A stretch of 64,000 nt of DNA from Labia minor (Eukaryota; Arthropoda; Insecta; Dermaptera; Spongiphoridae). The position numbers were made by a program, and so were the translations under genes. The stretch spans positions 77,054,053 through 77,118,052 of the forward strand of contig OY720344.1 in assembly GCA_963082975.1 (NCBI GenBank), read 5' to 3'. The notes under the pieces were generated by a model. That model worked only from the letters and a program-made list of their open reading frames with translations. It was not told the origin of the DNA and searched no databases. Positions 11,721 to 24,674 of this stretch are shown here, piece by piece (the stretch's first letter is position 1; each line of letters opens with the position of its first letter).

Positions 11721-12465
11721 CAAGTTTTTTTTTCTTCTTATTTTATAAGATTCCTCTCTAAATGGCTATGTAATGGCTAAAATGTTTGATTAGAACAAAA
11801 GTCATTTCTAAGTATTTATTTATAATAGATATAATATTTTTTTTCTATCTTTGAGAATGCAAATGGTTACTCGAAATCTTTAGGTTGTTGCACTTTAACA
11901 TTTATATAATACATATATATAGATATATACATATATAATACAATTATTCCATAAAATAAAAGCAAAAACTAATGGAAGAAAGATTTCACCTAATTTTTAT
12001 GCATTAAAACTTTCAAAGATAAATAAAATAGTCAAGTTTTAAAATTTTATCATCCGTCTCTTGAGATTATAATATACCATATATATATATCAGCATACAG
12101 CATGTGGCCCATTTATGTAAAATTTATGTATAATTAATTGAACGTCCTTTAAAATGTTTAAATAAGTTCAAATACATTTTTGTTTTGTTTTGTTTTTTAG
12201 CACGAAATGACAATCCTATAATATTAATGAAATTTCTAAGTATTTATTATTATATTTAAAATAATTTAATAATAATTAATACTTCGGTAAAAATATAATT
12301 ATAGAATTGAGAAGAGTAGGAGATTTATCTCGAATAAGATAAAAAAATATTGGTGATAAGTTTATAGACAAACAACTAATATAGATCAATATTTCTTGAA
12401 ATTAGAAAATATTATTAAACCAAATATAAACAATTTGGTGAGAATATGAATTGGGTGCAAGTGAC

Positions 12466-12530
12466 TGTGGATAGGGATGGTTGTAGGAATGAGATTGTTG
12501 CTTTTAAGAACTTTGGAGATCAGTAACAAC
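12466..12530 (+). pseudogene. LINE C-terminal remnant
   Basis: The plus strand reads VDRDGCRNEIVAFKNFGDQ and then a stop. This resembles the D+D.WRN.V..AKNF ending of the LINE protein embedded in the Helitron at 31359-32877. It is a tiny 3' relic of a non-LTR retrotransposon; the rest of the element is not visible. Confidence 0.4.
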
Positions 12531-12534
12531 TTAG

Positions 12535-13195
12535 AAAAACACAAAGATACCTGAAATTATATTTATATTTATTATTTGAGTTAAAAAATGAGATAAAAAC
12601 AAATCCAAAATTCATTAACATTAAAATAAATTAATATTATATTTACATGTAGATTATTATTAAATATCAAAAATTATATATAAAATATATAAAATAATAA
12701 TAATAATAATAATAATATAAATAATATAATAATATATATATATAAATCTATTTTTATCCATTTACAATTGAATCAAATATTTAATATGGATTAATTTTAT
12801 CTATAAGAATATATAATTATTAATTTTCAAGAGAAGTCATTTAATATTTTTTCCTTTACCTCAGTAAATTATTTTATTTTTAGAGTTTTGAAAGAGTTAA
12901 ATCAATTTTATTATTTCAGTTAATTTCACATAATATAATATATACAATATTTATTGTATGATATTTGCTTCGCTTTCTTTCATAAATCGAAATATTAAAT
13001 ATTCAACCAATGACTCATTTTTTTCTATGGTAATTATTTATAATAGGTCAAAAGTCGAAATTTGAAATGTCAACCCATTTTTCTAATGTAATAATGTCTA
13101 TTATAAGTAGCATCAATAAAGATGTCATCAATTATTATAAATTAAAATTTTTGATTTAATTAATATTTAAATTAAATAATTATTGCAAGATGAAA
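12535..13195. other. AT-rich DNA with (TAA)n
   Basis: Contains an (ATA)n/(TAA)n stretch near 12690-12715. No gene or element was supported. Confidence 0.55.
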
Positions 13196-13200
13196 AGAAA

Positions 13201-13440
13201 TGCTATTTAAATAATAATTTTAAATTTAAACGAGTTTTATTTTCATTACACTGTTTTATTATAATTTATAATATTTAATTTAAATTTGCAATTATAATGT
13301 AGAATCAATTAAATATACAAATTTGAAAATTGTAACATTCTTTTGAAAATAACTTTGAAATCATTTTAAACTTGTGAAATGTGACAACATTTTTCATATA
13401 AAGGTATAAAATAAAAAGTCTACATAAATATTAATTAAAG
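13201..13440. repeat. repeat D, copy 2
   Basis: Starts TGCTATTTAAATAATAATTT and tracks 4639-4877 almost base for base (shared blocks include AATGTAGAATCAATTAAATA and AAATTGTAACATTCTTTTGA). It lacks the inverted ends and the NRF1-like motif of copy 1. Non-coding. Confidence 0.6.
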
Positions 13441-13744
13441 AATTTTCCTAATATGGATAATAAGTTAATGTACTAATTTTCTAGGATATTTCTTTTTGAT
13501 TTTCATTTTAAGATATTTTTCATTTATACCGCTATTTTAATTTAATATTTCTAATTTAACAAATTTAATGATTTTATATAAATCTTATTTTTAATATTTT
13601 GTGTTGTTTATATATTATATATATCATCATTTAATGATCTAATAGGAAACATTTTTCTTTTATACTCACTACTGTTAATCACATTTTATGCCAAAAAACA
13701 CTCAGTTTAATAAAAATAATTGTTCTTAATATTTAATCTTAATT

Positions 13745-13830
13745 TAACTCATCATAGTTCACTGATAAAATAGTATACTATTGAATTTAAAGACTAGAGT
13801 TCAAATTACACCAAGATCAAAAAATTTATT
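13745..13830 (+). repeat. tRNA-derived SINE-like fragment
   Basis: CATAGTTCACTGATAAAATAGTATAC followed by CTAGAGTTCAAATTACACC gives A-box and B-box-like segments with the same spacing as the copy at 30. No intact tRNA fold. Confidence 0.3.
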
Positions 13831-14389
13831 ATATTTTATTTTATATGGTAGTTTATCAAATAAAGAATTAAATTGTTTAATGCGTTTACAGGACCATTTG
13901 AAGTTGATTAAAAAAGATTGTTTATTTTTACAATATTAAATTTCATGAAATTAAAATTAAATATTTTTCTACATATAAACGGTATAATAATTTGGAAGAC
14001 TATAGTTTTTGAATAAATGCCTAAAAAAGTGTACCTATGGAATATAACTGGTATTAACTTTACAGGGTATAAGGTATAAATTGAGCAGAATCTAAAATGA
14101 CATTTTTAAAATTAAATTCTCATTAATTCAATTTATTTTAATATCTGCGTAATGAATTTGCTTTAATTTATTATACGTTAAAATTTTATATTTACTATAA
14201 ATAATTCTATTCGTATTTATTATATAGTCAAGATTTGGGGAATTTGTTGTTTTTTTTAGATACATATATATATTAAAGTATAAAAAAAAGCAATTCCTTA
14301 AATTACTTTGAAAGGCTATAGGGAAATGGGAAAACATTCATTTGCAAAGGTGTTTTTCATTGTCACGTTTTTTACATTCATTCAGAATT

Positions 14390-14700
14390 TTGTTGAAATG
14401 TTAAACCACAATAAATTCCTGCAAGCAACACTTTTCTGCTCGTAAAATGTCTCTAAATTTAGCCGAATGTTAGGGCTACTCGTGCGGGTCAGTGCCGTGC
14501 CAACACCTGGGGCGAGGGTCGTCGTTGTCGACGTGTCAGTCATCGTTGGCGAATACCCAACATCCAAGACGACTGCCAGCCGCTTGACATGTCCCCTGAC
14601 CAAAGACCCTGTCATTTTCAAGCCGCTTAAATTAACCCGCTCATAATTAATATCAGATTTGTGAAAGACACATCGACGAATTCGCAGACATTTATTTATG
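14390..14700. promoter_or_regulatory. GC-rich island, probable conserved non-coding
   Basis: Rich in CpG (GGTCGTCGTTGTCGACGTGT), with Hox-like TTAAATTAACCC and TAATTAATAT at its right edge. A 124-codon minus-strand ORF crosses it but has no flanking splice signals or recognisable domain, and GC-rich islands open frames by chance. I favour regulatory DNA. Confidence 0.3.
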
Positions 14701-15689
14701 TGAACACCTGCAATATTGCCATTTCTTTTAAAAAATACATTCATATCAATATTCAAATTGATAAATTGTTTAAATATATTTCAAATGTGTTTTTTAGACT
14801 CATGATACCCCAAATGTCATTAGTATATGTATATATTCTTTATTTACCTGCTAGAAGGGTCACTGAAGTGAATGAAGATAATCTGGTAGGTAATGAAATT
14901 TGAATTTTATATAAAATTTTATATAAAATAACATTTCTTAATTAATTAATCGTTTTGAAATTTTAAAATGTAAATGGATGATTTATAAGAATAATTTATA
15001 ATAATTAACTTTAAAAGGGTTAGGTTTTTTGTTTAGTTTAGACTAAAGTAAAAAGAATAAATTTAATGTCTAGAAATAATCTTTCTTGATGTTACTGAAA
15101 AGTACAATCCTCCAACTGTTACTATATTGGACGAGCAACATTCAATTCCTGTCCTCTCTCAATTCCCTCTCATTTATCTTTATTTTGACTGCTCACTTCA
15201 TCTTTTGTTTTCCAATCGGTTTTACCATAAATAAATTTTTCACAAGCCCATTTGAGCAATTTCTTTGAATATTTATAGAGAGAATGCAATTTTTGACATT
15301 ATTTTGATTTTTTTTTTTATTAAATCATTAATCACCAAATTACATAATTTATTATATTTATTTTTCTTTTTAATATTTAACTAATTTATATAATTTTGTA
15401 ACTTATTTTATTAGATTAATTCATGTGCTATGATTATTTTGTTTTTTCCATTCGGAAACTCTAAATTTGCTGAAAACTTATTAATAATAATAATCAAAAA
15501 ACTAATAAAACTTTCGCTGCACTTATAATATTTATGTATTTAATTTAACAGTTAGTAATATTATTTAAAAAAAAATCCACAAAGTGTTCTTTACATTTTA
15601 TTGATAGTATTTTAAAACGATTGCTAAACAATCCTGTTTGGTGCAACTGAATATAAAATAAATAAAATTTAAATAAAAGTAGGAGAGGA

Positions 15690-15995
15690 TTAAGACGTTT
15701 TCAGATAATTGCACCGGAAAAGTGTCCCCGGTATCTATGCGTTGGCATCAGACTGAAAGCAGAACATGTCGTCTGCAGTAGCAGTGCCAAAGATCTCAAG
15801 AGAAGAAAAGACACGATTTGCCCATCGGAATTGCAGATGGGTGTTGTTCGCACTCGAGAGCTCTGCCCATTACAACTTCATTAAAAGCTAATGTTTAATA
15901 ATGTGCTCAACGACGAACAGCGTAACGTGCACGCACATAAGCTAAACAAGTGCAGACCCTGGGGTCACCACACCACTCGCTCACCTATTTTTATT
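15690..15995. promoter_or_regulatory. GC-rich island, probable conserved non-coding
   Basis: About 300 bases of balanced composition (GGAAAAGTGTCCCCGGTATC, CGTGCACGCACATAAGC, GGGGTCACC) without a long ORF on either strand or a tRNA-like fold. Bounded by AT-rich DNA. Called regulatory only by composition and contrast. Confidence 0.28.
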
Positions 15996-17054
15996 ATTAT
16001 TATTATTATTTTTTTTCCAATCTTGTTTAAGGAAATTCTAATTATTCTAAGATGCTAATTTATGATACGTATAAATGAACTTTTACAATGATATGGAATA
16101 AATTTTGAATTCAAGTAAGATAAAATAGAATAGTAAACATATTTCAGATAAAAAATAAAAAAATAATACATTTTAAATAAAATCTATTTTCCATTTTTTT
16201 AATAATAAATAAATTAGTCACAATCTACAAGAAATAATTATGATATTTAAATTGAATTGTTTTTTTTATTGGAATAAATTATTTTTTGAATATGCCAATT
16301 TCAGATATCACATTAGACCTTTTCATTCCAAAACACAGGCTAAAATGGAAAATGGAATCATCAGATTCGTTACTTATTTTCTTAACTTTCTTAACTTTCG
16401 AGAATTTATATTTTCAACACTCAACAAAAGAGAATAATTAAAAATGTTATTCAAAATATACTTACCAGCACCCCCCATTTCAATTATTTTATTATTACAG
16501 TGTTTTATTTAACTTGCTTTGTTGTCCTTCTGTATTGTTCAAATCTAGTAACTAATTTTTAACACAGTTGCAGTTGACCAATCGAACTAAAACTTTGCAC
16601 ACTTTTCAGATTTGGATGACAATACATGAATATGAAATAAAGTTTTCATTTTCTTAATTAATTAATTAATTTTAACCCATCATTAAATATCATTTATAAT
16701 CTCAAAGTATATACAAATAAAACTTAAAATCTTAAAAATTTATTTAATAAAAAATTAAAACTAAAATAAATAATTAAAAAAAAAATTAAGTTACAGTGTT
16801 TTATTTATAAATACACTAAAAACTAGAAAATAATTTTTCTCTTAGCCTCAATATGTATTATCTTCTTCATGATGGGTTTGTACAATGGTCCGCCTACTTA
16901 GCACTTCAACATCAATGGTCTTTATCAGTGATTCTCAACCTGGGCGATATCGCCCCCTGGGGGGCGATCGACATCTTAAAGGGGGCGATTATTTGACTAT
17001 ACGATTTTGGGGGGCTATAAGTTATTTTTGGGGGGCAAAATCATTTTCAACTCT

Positions 17055-17665
17055 AAAATAAGTTGACCTGTGGCCAGGTCCGAACCGACCGGCGGTTTGA
17101 AGTAAATTAATTTCCAGCTACAGAAACAATTTCAAATAATTTTAATATATCTATTAATGTAATAAAAAACAAATATGGATACATAAATAATAAATATCAA
17201 CATTTTTAATTTTATTTTATTTATAATATATATGCAAGACCAGGTTGTGACGTCATGAATGGCTGGATGACGTCATATAATTTTAAATCAAGAAAAAACT
17301 AATAAATATGATTTTCCCCGAGGATAAAACCAATACAAAGTTTATGATTCGTGGTGATATATAAAAAAATCTCCTCGTGTGAAATTTGGTGTGAAAATAA
17401 CCCTTCCCTTCCTATCGTCGATCGCTAATACTACGACTTTCGGTTTCCGGATTTGCACCAAAATCAATTCATCCCACTGATGCATTAAGTAAATATACCA
17501 AATTTCATCAAAATCCGTTCAGCCGTTCAGGTTGTACACATCTATACGGACGGACGGACGGACAGACATCATGCTAAAAATACTTTTTCTGTTAAGAAAA
17601 TGCTGATTCGTGGAGATATGTAAAAATCTCCACATGTGAAATTTGGTGTGAAATAAGGTAAGATG
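17055..17665 (+). mobile_element. INE-like repeat, family A, copy 1
   Basis: Begins AAATAAGTTGACCTGTGG, with CCGAACCGACCGGCGG just inside. It carries two TGACGTCA octamers (17248-17255, 17268-17275) and the first-half motif ATTCGTGGTGATAT..CTTCCTATCGTCGATCG. The GTTCAGCCGTTCAGG core and (GGAC)n microsatellite follow, then the second half up to GTGTGAAATAAGG, where the usual CGTCGGTCGGTAAAA end is missing. Confidence 0.65.
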
Positions 17666-17767
17666 ATTTTGCAAACAGGCGTTTTAAACATTTCCTCTTT
17701 TTTCAATTTTTTTCAATAAGGTTCTAAAAAAAGGTCAGATGATTTTGCATTCAGGTTCTGAAACTCG

Positions 17768-17802
17768 ATTTTTACCGACCGACAATAGTAAGGGAGGTAT
17801 TG
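17768..17802 (-). mobile_element. INE-like family A terminal fragment
   Basis: TTTTTACCGACCGACAATAG followed by TAAGGGAGGTATTGTT is the inverted terminus of family A. It lies exactly where the related hAT at 3630 reads continuously from CGATTTTT into CAATATGG, so it was a separate insertion. Confidence 0.55.
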
Positions 17803-17959
17803 TTCAATATGGCTCTAAGTATCACCTAGTGTACCTACCTAGGGATTATCATGCAATTTTTATCTGTAAAAATGTATAGAGGGGGGGGGGGGCGAATTAA
17901 GAAGCGGGTCTTACAAAGGGAGCGTTTGGTCCAAAAAAGTTGAGAAACACTTGTCTAGA

Positions 17960-19514
17960 TATTTTGAATAAAGAGCTTAATTAAAATGAATTAGTTAATT
18001 AATTTTTTAGCGATCTCTCAAATAAAACGCTTGCATTTAAATTAAAAATGTTGACAAAATTAAATGGCGATAACGACAATTATATTTATAAAATTGATTT
18101 TAATCAAAGTCAATTTCCATAAACATATTTTTAATCAAAATAAACACTTTTTATTATATGTATGTGTAGATATTTTTCATTACATATTTGTTATTATTAC
18201 ATTATAACAATTTCATAATTTAATCATAAGATTATTTATTAATTAATCAGTTATTAATAAATCATTTAAAATGTTTATTAGCATGTGGGGGGTTTATGCC
18301 CAATTTAGCCAGTTTACACATATATTTCTGTATTTAACACACTAAACTTTAAATTAATTATAATTTTAGTAATCGTAGTGGAATTAGAAACCTTAAATAT
18401 TGAATTAATCAATTAATATTTTAATTATAAAAAAATAATCTAATAACAATAATTAATTTTATATATCTTTCTATCAATTCGAACAAGCTGTAATATCAAA
18501 AAAAATATTTTTATATTTTATTTAATATCTGAAAATACAAATAAAAATTACAGGTAGAAATTAATTAAGAATTATATAAATTTATTTAAAAAATAATAAA
18601 CTGAATAAGGGAAAAATAATAATATCACTTAAAAAATAGAAAATCGTGTACTTGTAGTAAATATTTAAATGATTATTAAATATACTATTCAAAAACTATA
18701 GAAAATTGTGATTTCGCCTTGTCTAAGGCCGGTTGTCGCTTTTATTATAATTTTATTACAACAATTACAAAAAACACATGAACAATTACAAAAAATAGAA
18801 TAAAAATATTATTATTAATTCAACCTTTTAAGTAATATAAATGTTAAACATTAAATTGTGACAAAAATTCATTAGAAATCCGTTATATATTAATATTAAT
18901 AGCCAAGTATCTTTAGTTGAGAATATTATAACGATACACTGAATATAATATAAAAACCTGATATGTTTTAAGATTTCAATTTAAATATATGAATAATATA
19001 ATATTTTTATATTTTATATTAGATTTAATTTAAATATATAATTATTTTATGATATCAAATTTAATTAAACATAAAAAACAAATATGAACTTGAATACATT
19101 TATTTTTATTTAATTTTGGCCAGTTTTATATTAAAAAAAAAATAAAAAATAAAATAATACATTAATAAATATAATAAAGAAAACCTTTTTATTATCTGAT
19201 TAATTAAAAATAATACTAAACGGGTAAATGAGAAAAAATGGATAATCTAACTGGTTCTTTTGTTCTTTTTGAATAAAGTAAGATTTTATATTAATGATAA
19301 AAACAAGAAACGGTGTGTCATTACAATTAATGTATGAAAAGAAGAAATACATAATAAAAGATGACTTTATGATTCCGATTCATTTTCATTTACAAACAAA
19401 ATTAATTTTAATAAAAAGCTATTAAAATAATTTTTTTACTCACTTCTTATTAAAAGGTTTCTTCGTTCAAATGTCATAATTATACTTTTAAATGTAATAT
19501 TTTAATCGGAGTAA

Positions 19515-19545
<31 letters not shown>

Positions 19546-20005
19546 TGACCACCCAAACATAAAATAAGTAAAAAACTTGTTAATATTTAAAATTTAAATA
19601 AAAGAATATGAATTACTGAATTTTTTTTAATCAAAATACTAGTTCGTGTTCTTTTAATTCTAGCTTTAAATTACTTCCTAATTGGTCATTGAACGTTCTA
19701 AAATAGTGATTAATTAAGATAATATTTATTTATATCGAGTTAGCGATGAACGATGCCACGTGGCTAGAATTAGTAAAAAAGCTCAATATAAAGTTTGTTT
19801 AGAATTGAACTATATAATTGGAAAATTACCTGTGAGAGACAAAATTTAAATCAATATAAAGGAATGTAAGAAGATGGGATGGTGTTTTTCAATATCAAAT
19901 CAGGTTTGTTGCCATCATTCAAGTTCATTTATGCCACACATTTATTGAGATAGAAAATCATAAAACATGTTTTTCATTTAAAGATTGAGAAAATTAAGAA
20001 AAACA
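17960..20005. other. AT-rich DNA with (TA)n
   Basis: Very AT-rich. A (TA)n run sits at 19514-19540. Some short imperfect direct repeats. No supported gene. Confidence 0.55.
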
Positions 20006-20009
20006 AAAA

Positions 20010-20629
20010 CTGGAGTGTCTCCACTTGACTATCTCGCAATTAAAATTGGATTAAAATAACATATATTATATTTAAATTAAATTTAATTAATTAAATTATA
20101 AATTAAAATTAATAAATAATATTTATTAAACCAGTGGAGTTTGGCTCTTTGTTGATGGCACCACGTCACGTGCTGGCGCGTGATTGCCAGACAACGTGTT
20201 AAAAAATTAATTCACTTTACTATCAGCAAATCAATCAAGCTGAAATTCTATATCTAGCAGTTTTATACAATATGTATTCATGTGAAAAACTATCAAACAT
20301 ATATCTTTATTTTTACGGGCAGTTTAGAGGAAAAAAAATGAAAATGTGGTAGGTAATGATCCTCTTCACATGATGAGCTACATTTCTCAAAAGTTGATAG
20401 AAAACTACGAATTTTGATTAATGCCCGTGTAGCAAATTTCATTATTCTAGCTCAACCGTATTTGCATAATCTTGTCTACATACACGCATACATACACACA
20501 GACAGATATTTTTCTCAAACTTATTGTTAGTGAAAATGACTCAGGGACCTTCAAAACATATAAAAACATCAAATTCTCGCAATCGAAAATTTTCGTGATT
20601 GCAATATTATCTCTGGCGAGATAGTAAAA
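20010..20629 (-). mobile_element. INE-like repeat, family C, copy 1
   Basis: Minus-strand copy of the unit seen at 26242 and 52438. It starts (minus) TTTTTACTATCTCGCCAGAG and ends GGAGACACTCCAG. ACTATCTCGC and GCGAGATAGT form 10-bp subterminal inverted repeats. The first forms a hairpin with adjacent GAGATAG, and GAGTGGAGACACTC forms another at the far end. A short (TG/CA) microsatellite and GAAATTTGCTACACGGGC core lie between. Confidence 0.62.
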
Positions 20630-20639
20630 AATTGTTCTA

Positions 20640-23555
20640 AATATTTGTATAGATTCTATATTGGTAAGAGATAACGCCTATCATTACACATTTAATCATA
20701 AAAAAAATTAAAATTTTTCAATGTTATTAATAAAATTAATTAAATAAATTTAGAATTAAATAAAAAAAATTTTAAAATCCATATACATTGTTTTTCATTA
20801 AAATAAAAAAAAATAAAATATTTATTAATTTTTCAACAAGAAATAATTTAAACAAAGAAATGAATTAATTAAGAAAATGAATAAAATTTAAGATTGTAGA
20901 TATTGTTTTAAGCGTCTCTCATTGTCAGTAGTATAGTAATTAGCTTCAGAACTCGAGAGGAAACAAATTTCTTAAAAAAATTTTATTTATTAATAATTAT
21001 AATTATTTTTTAAAAAATTAATATTTATAATTTGATCTGTACTTTAAAGTGGTCCACATGACAGTTTTTGATAAATAAAGTCTTAAAAATCCTTAATTAC
21101 ACACCACAATGATTAAATTTCGTTAAGTTAGATTTCTTTAAAGCGGATGGATTAACTAACTAACCGCAATATACCACTTCTCCACTACTCTCCTGCTTTT
21201 TTCTTTGTACAATCAGACTTAAGATGCGATTGTCCAAAAAAGGTTTGCCGACGATCTATAACCAAATCAATTGCACAGGTTTTCAGGCTTGATATTCTTT
21301 GTCGACTTATCTACAGTTTCTATATAATGACTTTTAAATATTTATAAGACTTTTATACCAATTTGAATTGCTCACGAATAAAATATTTTTCTACATTCTT
21401 TGTGTAACAACTTTTCTTTTTCCAAGTCATATAAATATTTTTTTTTTATTTTTCCAATTCAATTCAAATTTACATAGAAGATTATGATTTTTTGAATTTA
21501 TTTTATTTATAAATATTTAGTTTCGTTAGTTTTTTTTAGAAAAAATAAAGCAGAGATCAGTTGAAATAAATTCAAATAAAATTATTTATATTCAACTTGT
21601 TATGGAAAACACAGGATTAGTAAATATAAATTACAAGTTATTCCTTCTGGATAATATCCGCATTTAACCTGGAATAAGTACCTAATTTATTTCGTTTTTA
21701 CAATATTTCCATATCTCATCGGTGAAATTAGTCAATTTTTCATGGGAAAATTTTCGAGTTTCAATTAAATATTTATATAAAATTGATGAGGTGTAAAGAA
21801 TGATGGTCTATTACTTTATACTTTATTCTTTTATTCGTTCAGATAATTTTGATTCAAATTCAAAGAAACTAAGCGTGACAGACAGAAGAATTAGAGGAAT
21901 GTCAGGCAAAAATTGTAAAGATATATTAGAACTCTTAGGTACATGAAAGATAAATATATCTAAAAAAATCATTTTATTTATTTTGGTAAAATATAAATAC
22001 ATATATGGCGTTCCAAAATAAACATAAGATTTGAATTAAATAAAAAACAAAGTTATTAGTCTTCTGAGTTATTTTTTATTGAATAATAAAATATATAGGA
22101 TAAGATTTTTATGGAATAACAGAACGGTTTATGGGGTTATTTGAAGACAAAGGTCTATATCAACAAGTCCACAAACAACCGTTTAATATAAGAGGAAATT
22201 AAACGATGAAAAATGATGCAGAAAGGTCATGAAAAATTTTGACAAAATACTGCATATTGGGTTATTCCATAAATAACTAACCTATTATACATTTAAGATT
22301 CAATGAAAAAATAACAATCCAAAAATGAATAACTGTCTTTTCTATTTAATTTAAATTTTACTTTAATTTTATCCACAAAACTTTCCCTCTAAATAAACTC
22401 TTTTGAAAAATCGGCACCACCATTAAACCGTGAAAATAACCCGGAAATATTACAATGATTTAACATGACTTTGGAAAACATTTATACACATATTAAATCA
22501 TAAATTTTAAATACGGATTTTACAATTTTAAAATCCAACCTATTTTTTTATTTGATATTCTTCTATAGTGATAATTATTAAAGAATAATAATTTAATAAA
22601 ATATAAAAGAAATATGATCTAATAATATTAAATTAATTGAAGTGATAATAATTTATCTATTTTTAATATAAAATAAATTAAAATACGATTTTAATAAATA
22701 TTCATAATTCTGTGAAATGATTGAAATAATATTAATTTTTCTTTTTATTATCAAATAATGCTGGGGAAAATATAATTTTCTGTTTTTTTGAAAAGATAAA
22801 TTATTTGATGATCTATTGATTAGTAGGTACAAATAGAATAATTATAAGGTAAGAAAAGTTAAATAAAAGGTATAAAATCGGCTCATGCAATTTATTAATA
22901 TCCCTCTAGTTTTGCAATAATTTTCAAACAATATTCTCAAAAGGTAAGAATATAATTTTAAAATACCTCGGTGAACCAGTTAGTTTATATTAATAAAAAA
23001 ATTTAAACATTAAAAAATTAAATCAAATTTTTGTTTTTCGGGAAAAAATTCATTCATTTATTTTATTTCACTTAAAAAAAATTCTTTATATTATGATGAA
23101 TTAATGGATTAATTACTTAGGTAATCAATTTTAATTATAATTTATATTAATTAATTAAAAATGTTATTCTTAATTTAATTTTTAATTTTATACAAAAAAT
23201 AATTAATTAATTATATATTTGATAAATATTTTAAAAATACTTTATGTCATCAAATGTTCATCTTAAATATTATTATTAAATTCAAATTAATTATGCTTAG
23301 TTTTCTTGAGTTTTAATTCATACCGTTTTCCAAATATTATATATATATATGTATATATATATATATTCATTAATTACAATTAAAAAAATGAACTTTTTTT
23401 ATAATTTGACATTTCATTTGGAATTAACTCAACAGGAATTTATTAATTTTCTTATCAGTTTTTTTTCTTCTTATATAAATTACAAAAAGTAATTAAAATA
23501 TTTCGTGGAGAGAAAGAGAGAGAGAGAGAAGATTTGTATTTAAGAGAAGGAGGGT
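20640..23555. other. AT-rich DNA, nothing assigned
   Basis: About 2.9 kb of A/T-rich sequence with a short (TA)n run near 23340. I checked for exons, inverted repeats and tRNA-like folds and found none I could defend. Confidence 0.55.
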
Positions 23556-23559
23556 GAGT

Positions 23560-23800
23560 AGCAGGGAGAATAAATTGCAAATTTCTAAGATGATTGGTTG
23601 TGACTATTTGATGAGCATCCGGTCTCGGAAGTCTCCGCCCCATCTTCAAGGGCGGTCATCACTTCCGGTCAGTCCTTGACCTCTGACCAGAGCATCGGTG
23701 CGTTACTTGTGAATGGAACCGAAACGCACGCAAGTTGCGACCTCGCATGAGCACGTGCACTTTGCCGGAATCCTCCTTCCAGTTTAACACTTCACACTTT
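23560..23800. promoter_or_regulatory. GC-rich island with DR1-like motif
   Basis: TGACCTCTGACCA at 23677-23689 fits the DR1 complement at 11 of 13 positions. Two CTTCCGG/CTTCCGGTCA ETS-like motifs and CACGTG (near 23754) are close by. The 64-codon minus-strand ORF is not exon-like. Likely cis-regulatory. Confidence 0.35.
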
Positions 23801-24215
23801 TTTTTTCTTCTTTCTATCATCATATAAAGAAAATAAAAAAAAGTACATTGGAAGGAGATCGGATCGCCCGTTGATGTCTACTCTACACTATTATTATTTA
23901 TACATTCCACGAGCAGAGAAATACGTCCCGTTGGAGTTTTTATGATGTTACTAACAGTCGACTAATGTGCTAATGGAGCCACTATAAGCTCTAATATCAG
24001 CTAAATACCAAATAAGTTTAACTTACAATTTCAAGAAGTAATAAACAGAGGACAAGAAATTGACAAAACACAAATATAATTACAGACATATATGACTATT
24101 ATCATGAATAATTGTACTTAATCAATTAAATAATCATTCAAATGATTTTAAATATGTTTGCAATTTTCAAAACATTTTTATTTATTTAATCAATTTTTAA
24201 TTTATTGAATTCAGT

Positions 24216-24226
24216 GGGGGGGGGGG
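24216..24226. repeat. poly-G run
   Basis: Eleven consecutive G immediately left of the MITE at 24235. Confidence 0.8.
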
Positions 24227-24234
24227 TAATTATT

Positions 24235-24674
24235 CAGGTAAACTCATTTTTGTGGATTTGGATAATATTTTACCAGTGAGTTCCTTTTGAAATTCCAAAT
24301 AAACTTTTCTTATGAAATTTTTCCCGGTAACTTATAGTTTTCGAAATAAAAATTATTCAAATTTGCCAATAAATCCAAGGATATTCTATTTGGATAGCAT
24401 ATTTTGTCCTTTTGGCTACCAGATTGCGCTCTAATTTTCGGTTTTTATAAAATTAGTGAATAAGTGAATAATTAGTGAATTAGTCAATAAAACATTACTT
24501 AATGGTACATTTCGACGTTCTAATCTGTCAAACTTAAAAAATCTTTATTTTAATAATTTTTATCTTGAAAACTACAAGATGTTGGGAAAAATTTCATAAG
24601 AAAAGTTTATTTGGAATTGCAAAAGGAATCCACTGGTAAAGTATTACCCAAATCCACGAAAATGAGTTTACCCA
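24235..24674. mobile_element. MITE with long terminal inverted repeats
   Basis: Arms of about 120 bases face each other. The left reads CAGGTAAACTCATTTTTGTG through CCAAATAAACTTTTCTTATG. The right complement reads CTGGGTAAACTCATTTTCGT through the same CCAAATAAACTTTTCTTATG. They diverge by roughly 15%. No coding capacity. The superfamily is undetermined because the target duplication is unclear. Confidence 0.7.

Larger units (their letters stand above)
16926..17952. mobile_element. hAT element with nested INE-like insertion
   Basis: Ends CAGTGATTCTCAACCTGGG and (complement) AAGTGTTTCTCAACTTTTTT lie between GTCTTTAT and GTCTAGAT, a 6 of 8 TSD. Near the right end, GGTTCTAAA, CAATATGGCTCTAAGTATC and GTGTACCTACC match the hAT MITE at 3630, so both belong to one family. 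A family A INE-like copy (17055-17665) and a 35-base inverted piece of the same family (17768-17802) interrupt it. A 12-base poly-G run (17881-17892) is inside. No transposase was found. Confidence 0.7.

Noticed and set aside
14382-14756. 124-codon minus-strand open frame
   Set aside because: It covers a GC-rich island where stop codons are rare by composition. No splice sites, domain or start context supports it, and it runs into AT-rich flanks with low-complexity residues.
20925-20985. tRNA-like GTCAGTAGTATAGTAATTAGC
   Set aside because: Looks like a tRNA A box, but no B box or cloverleaf can be drawn from the following bases.
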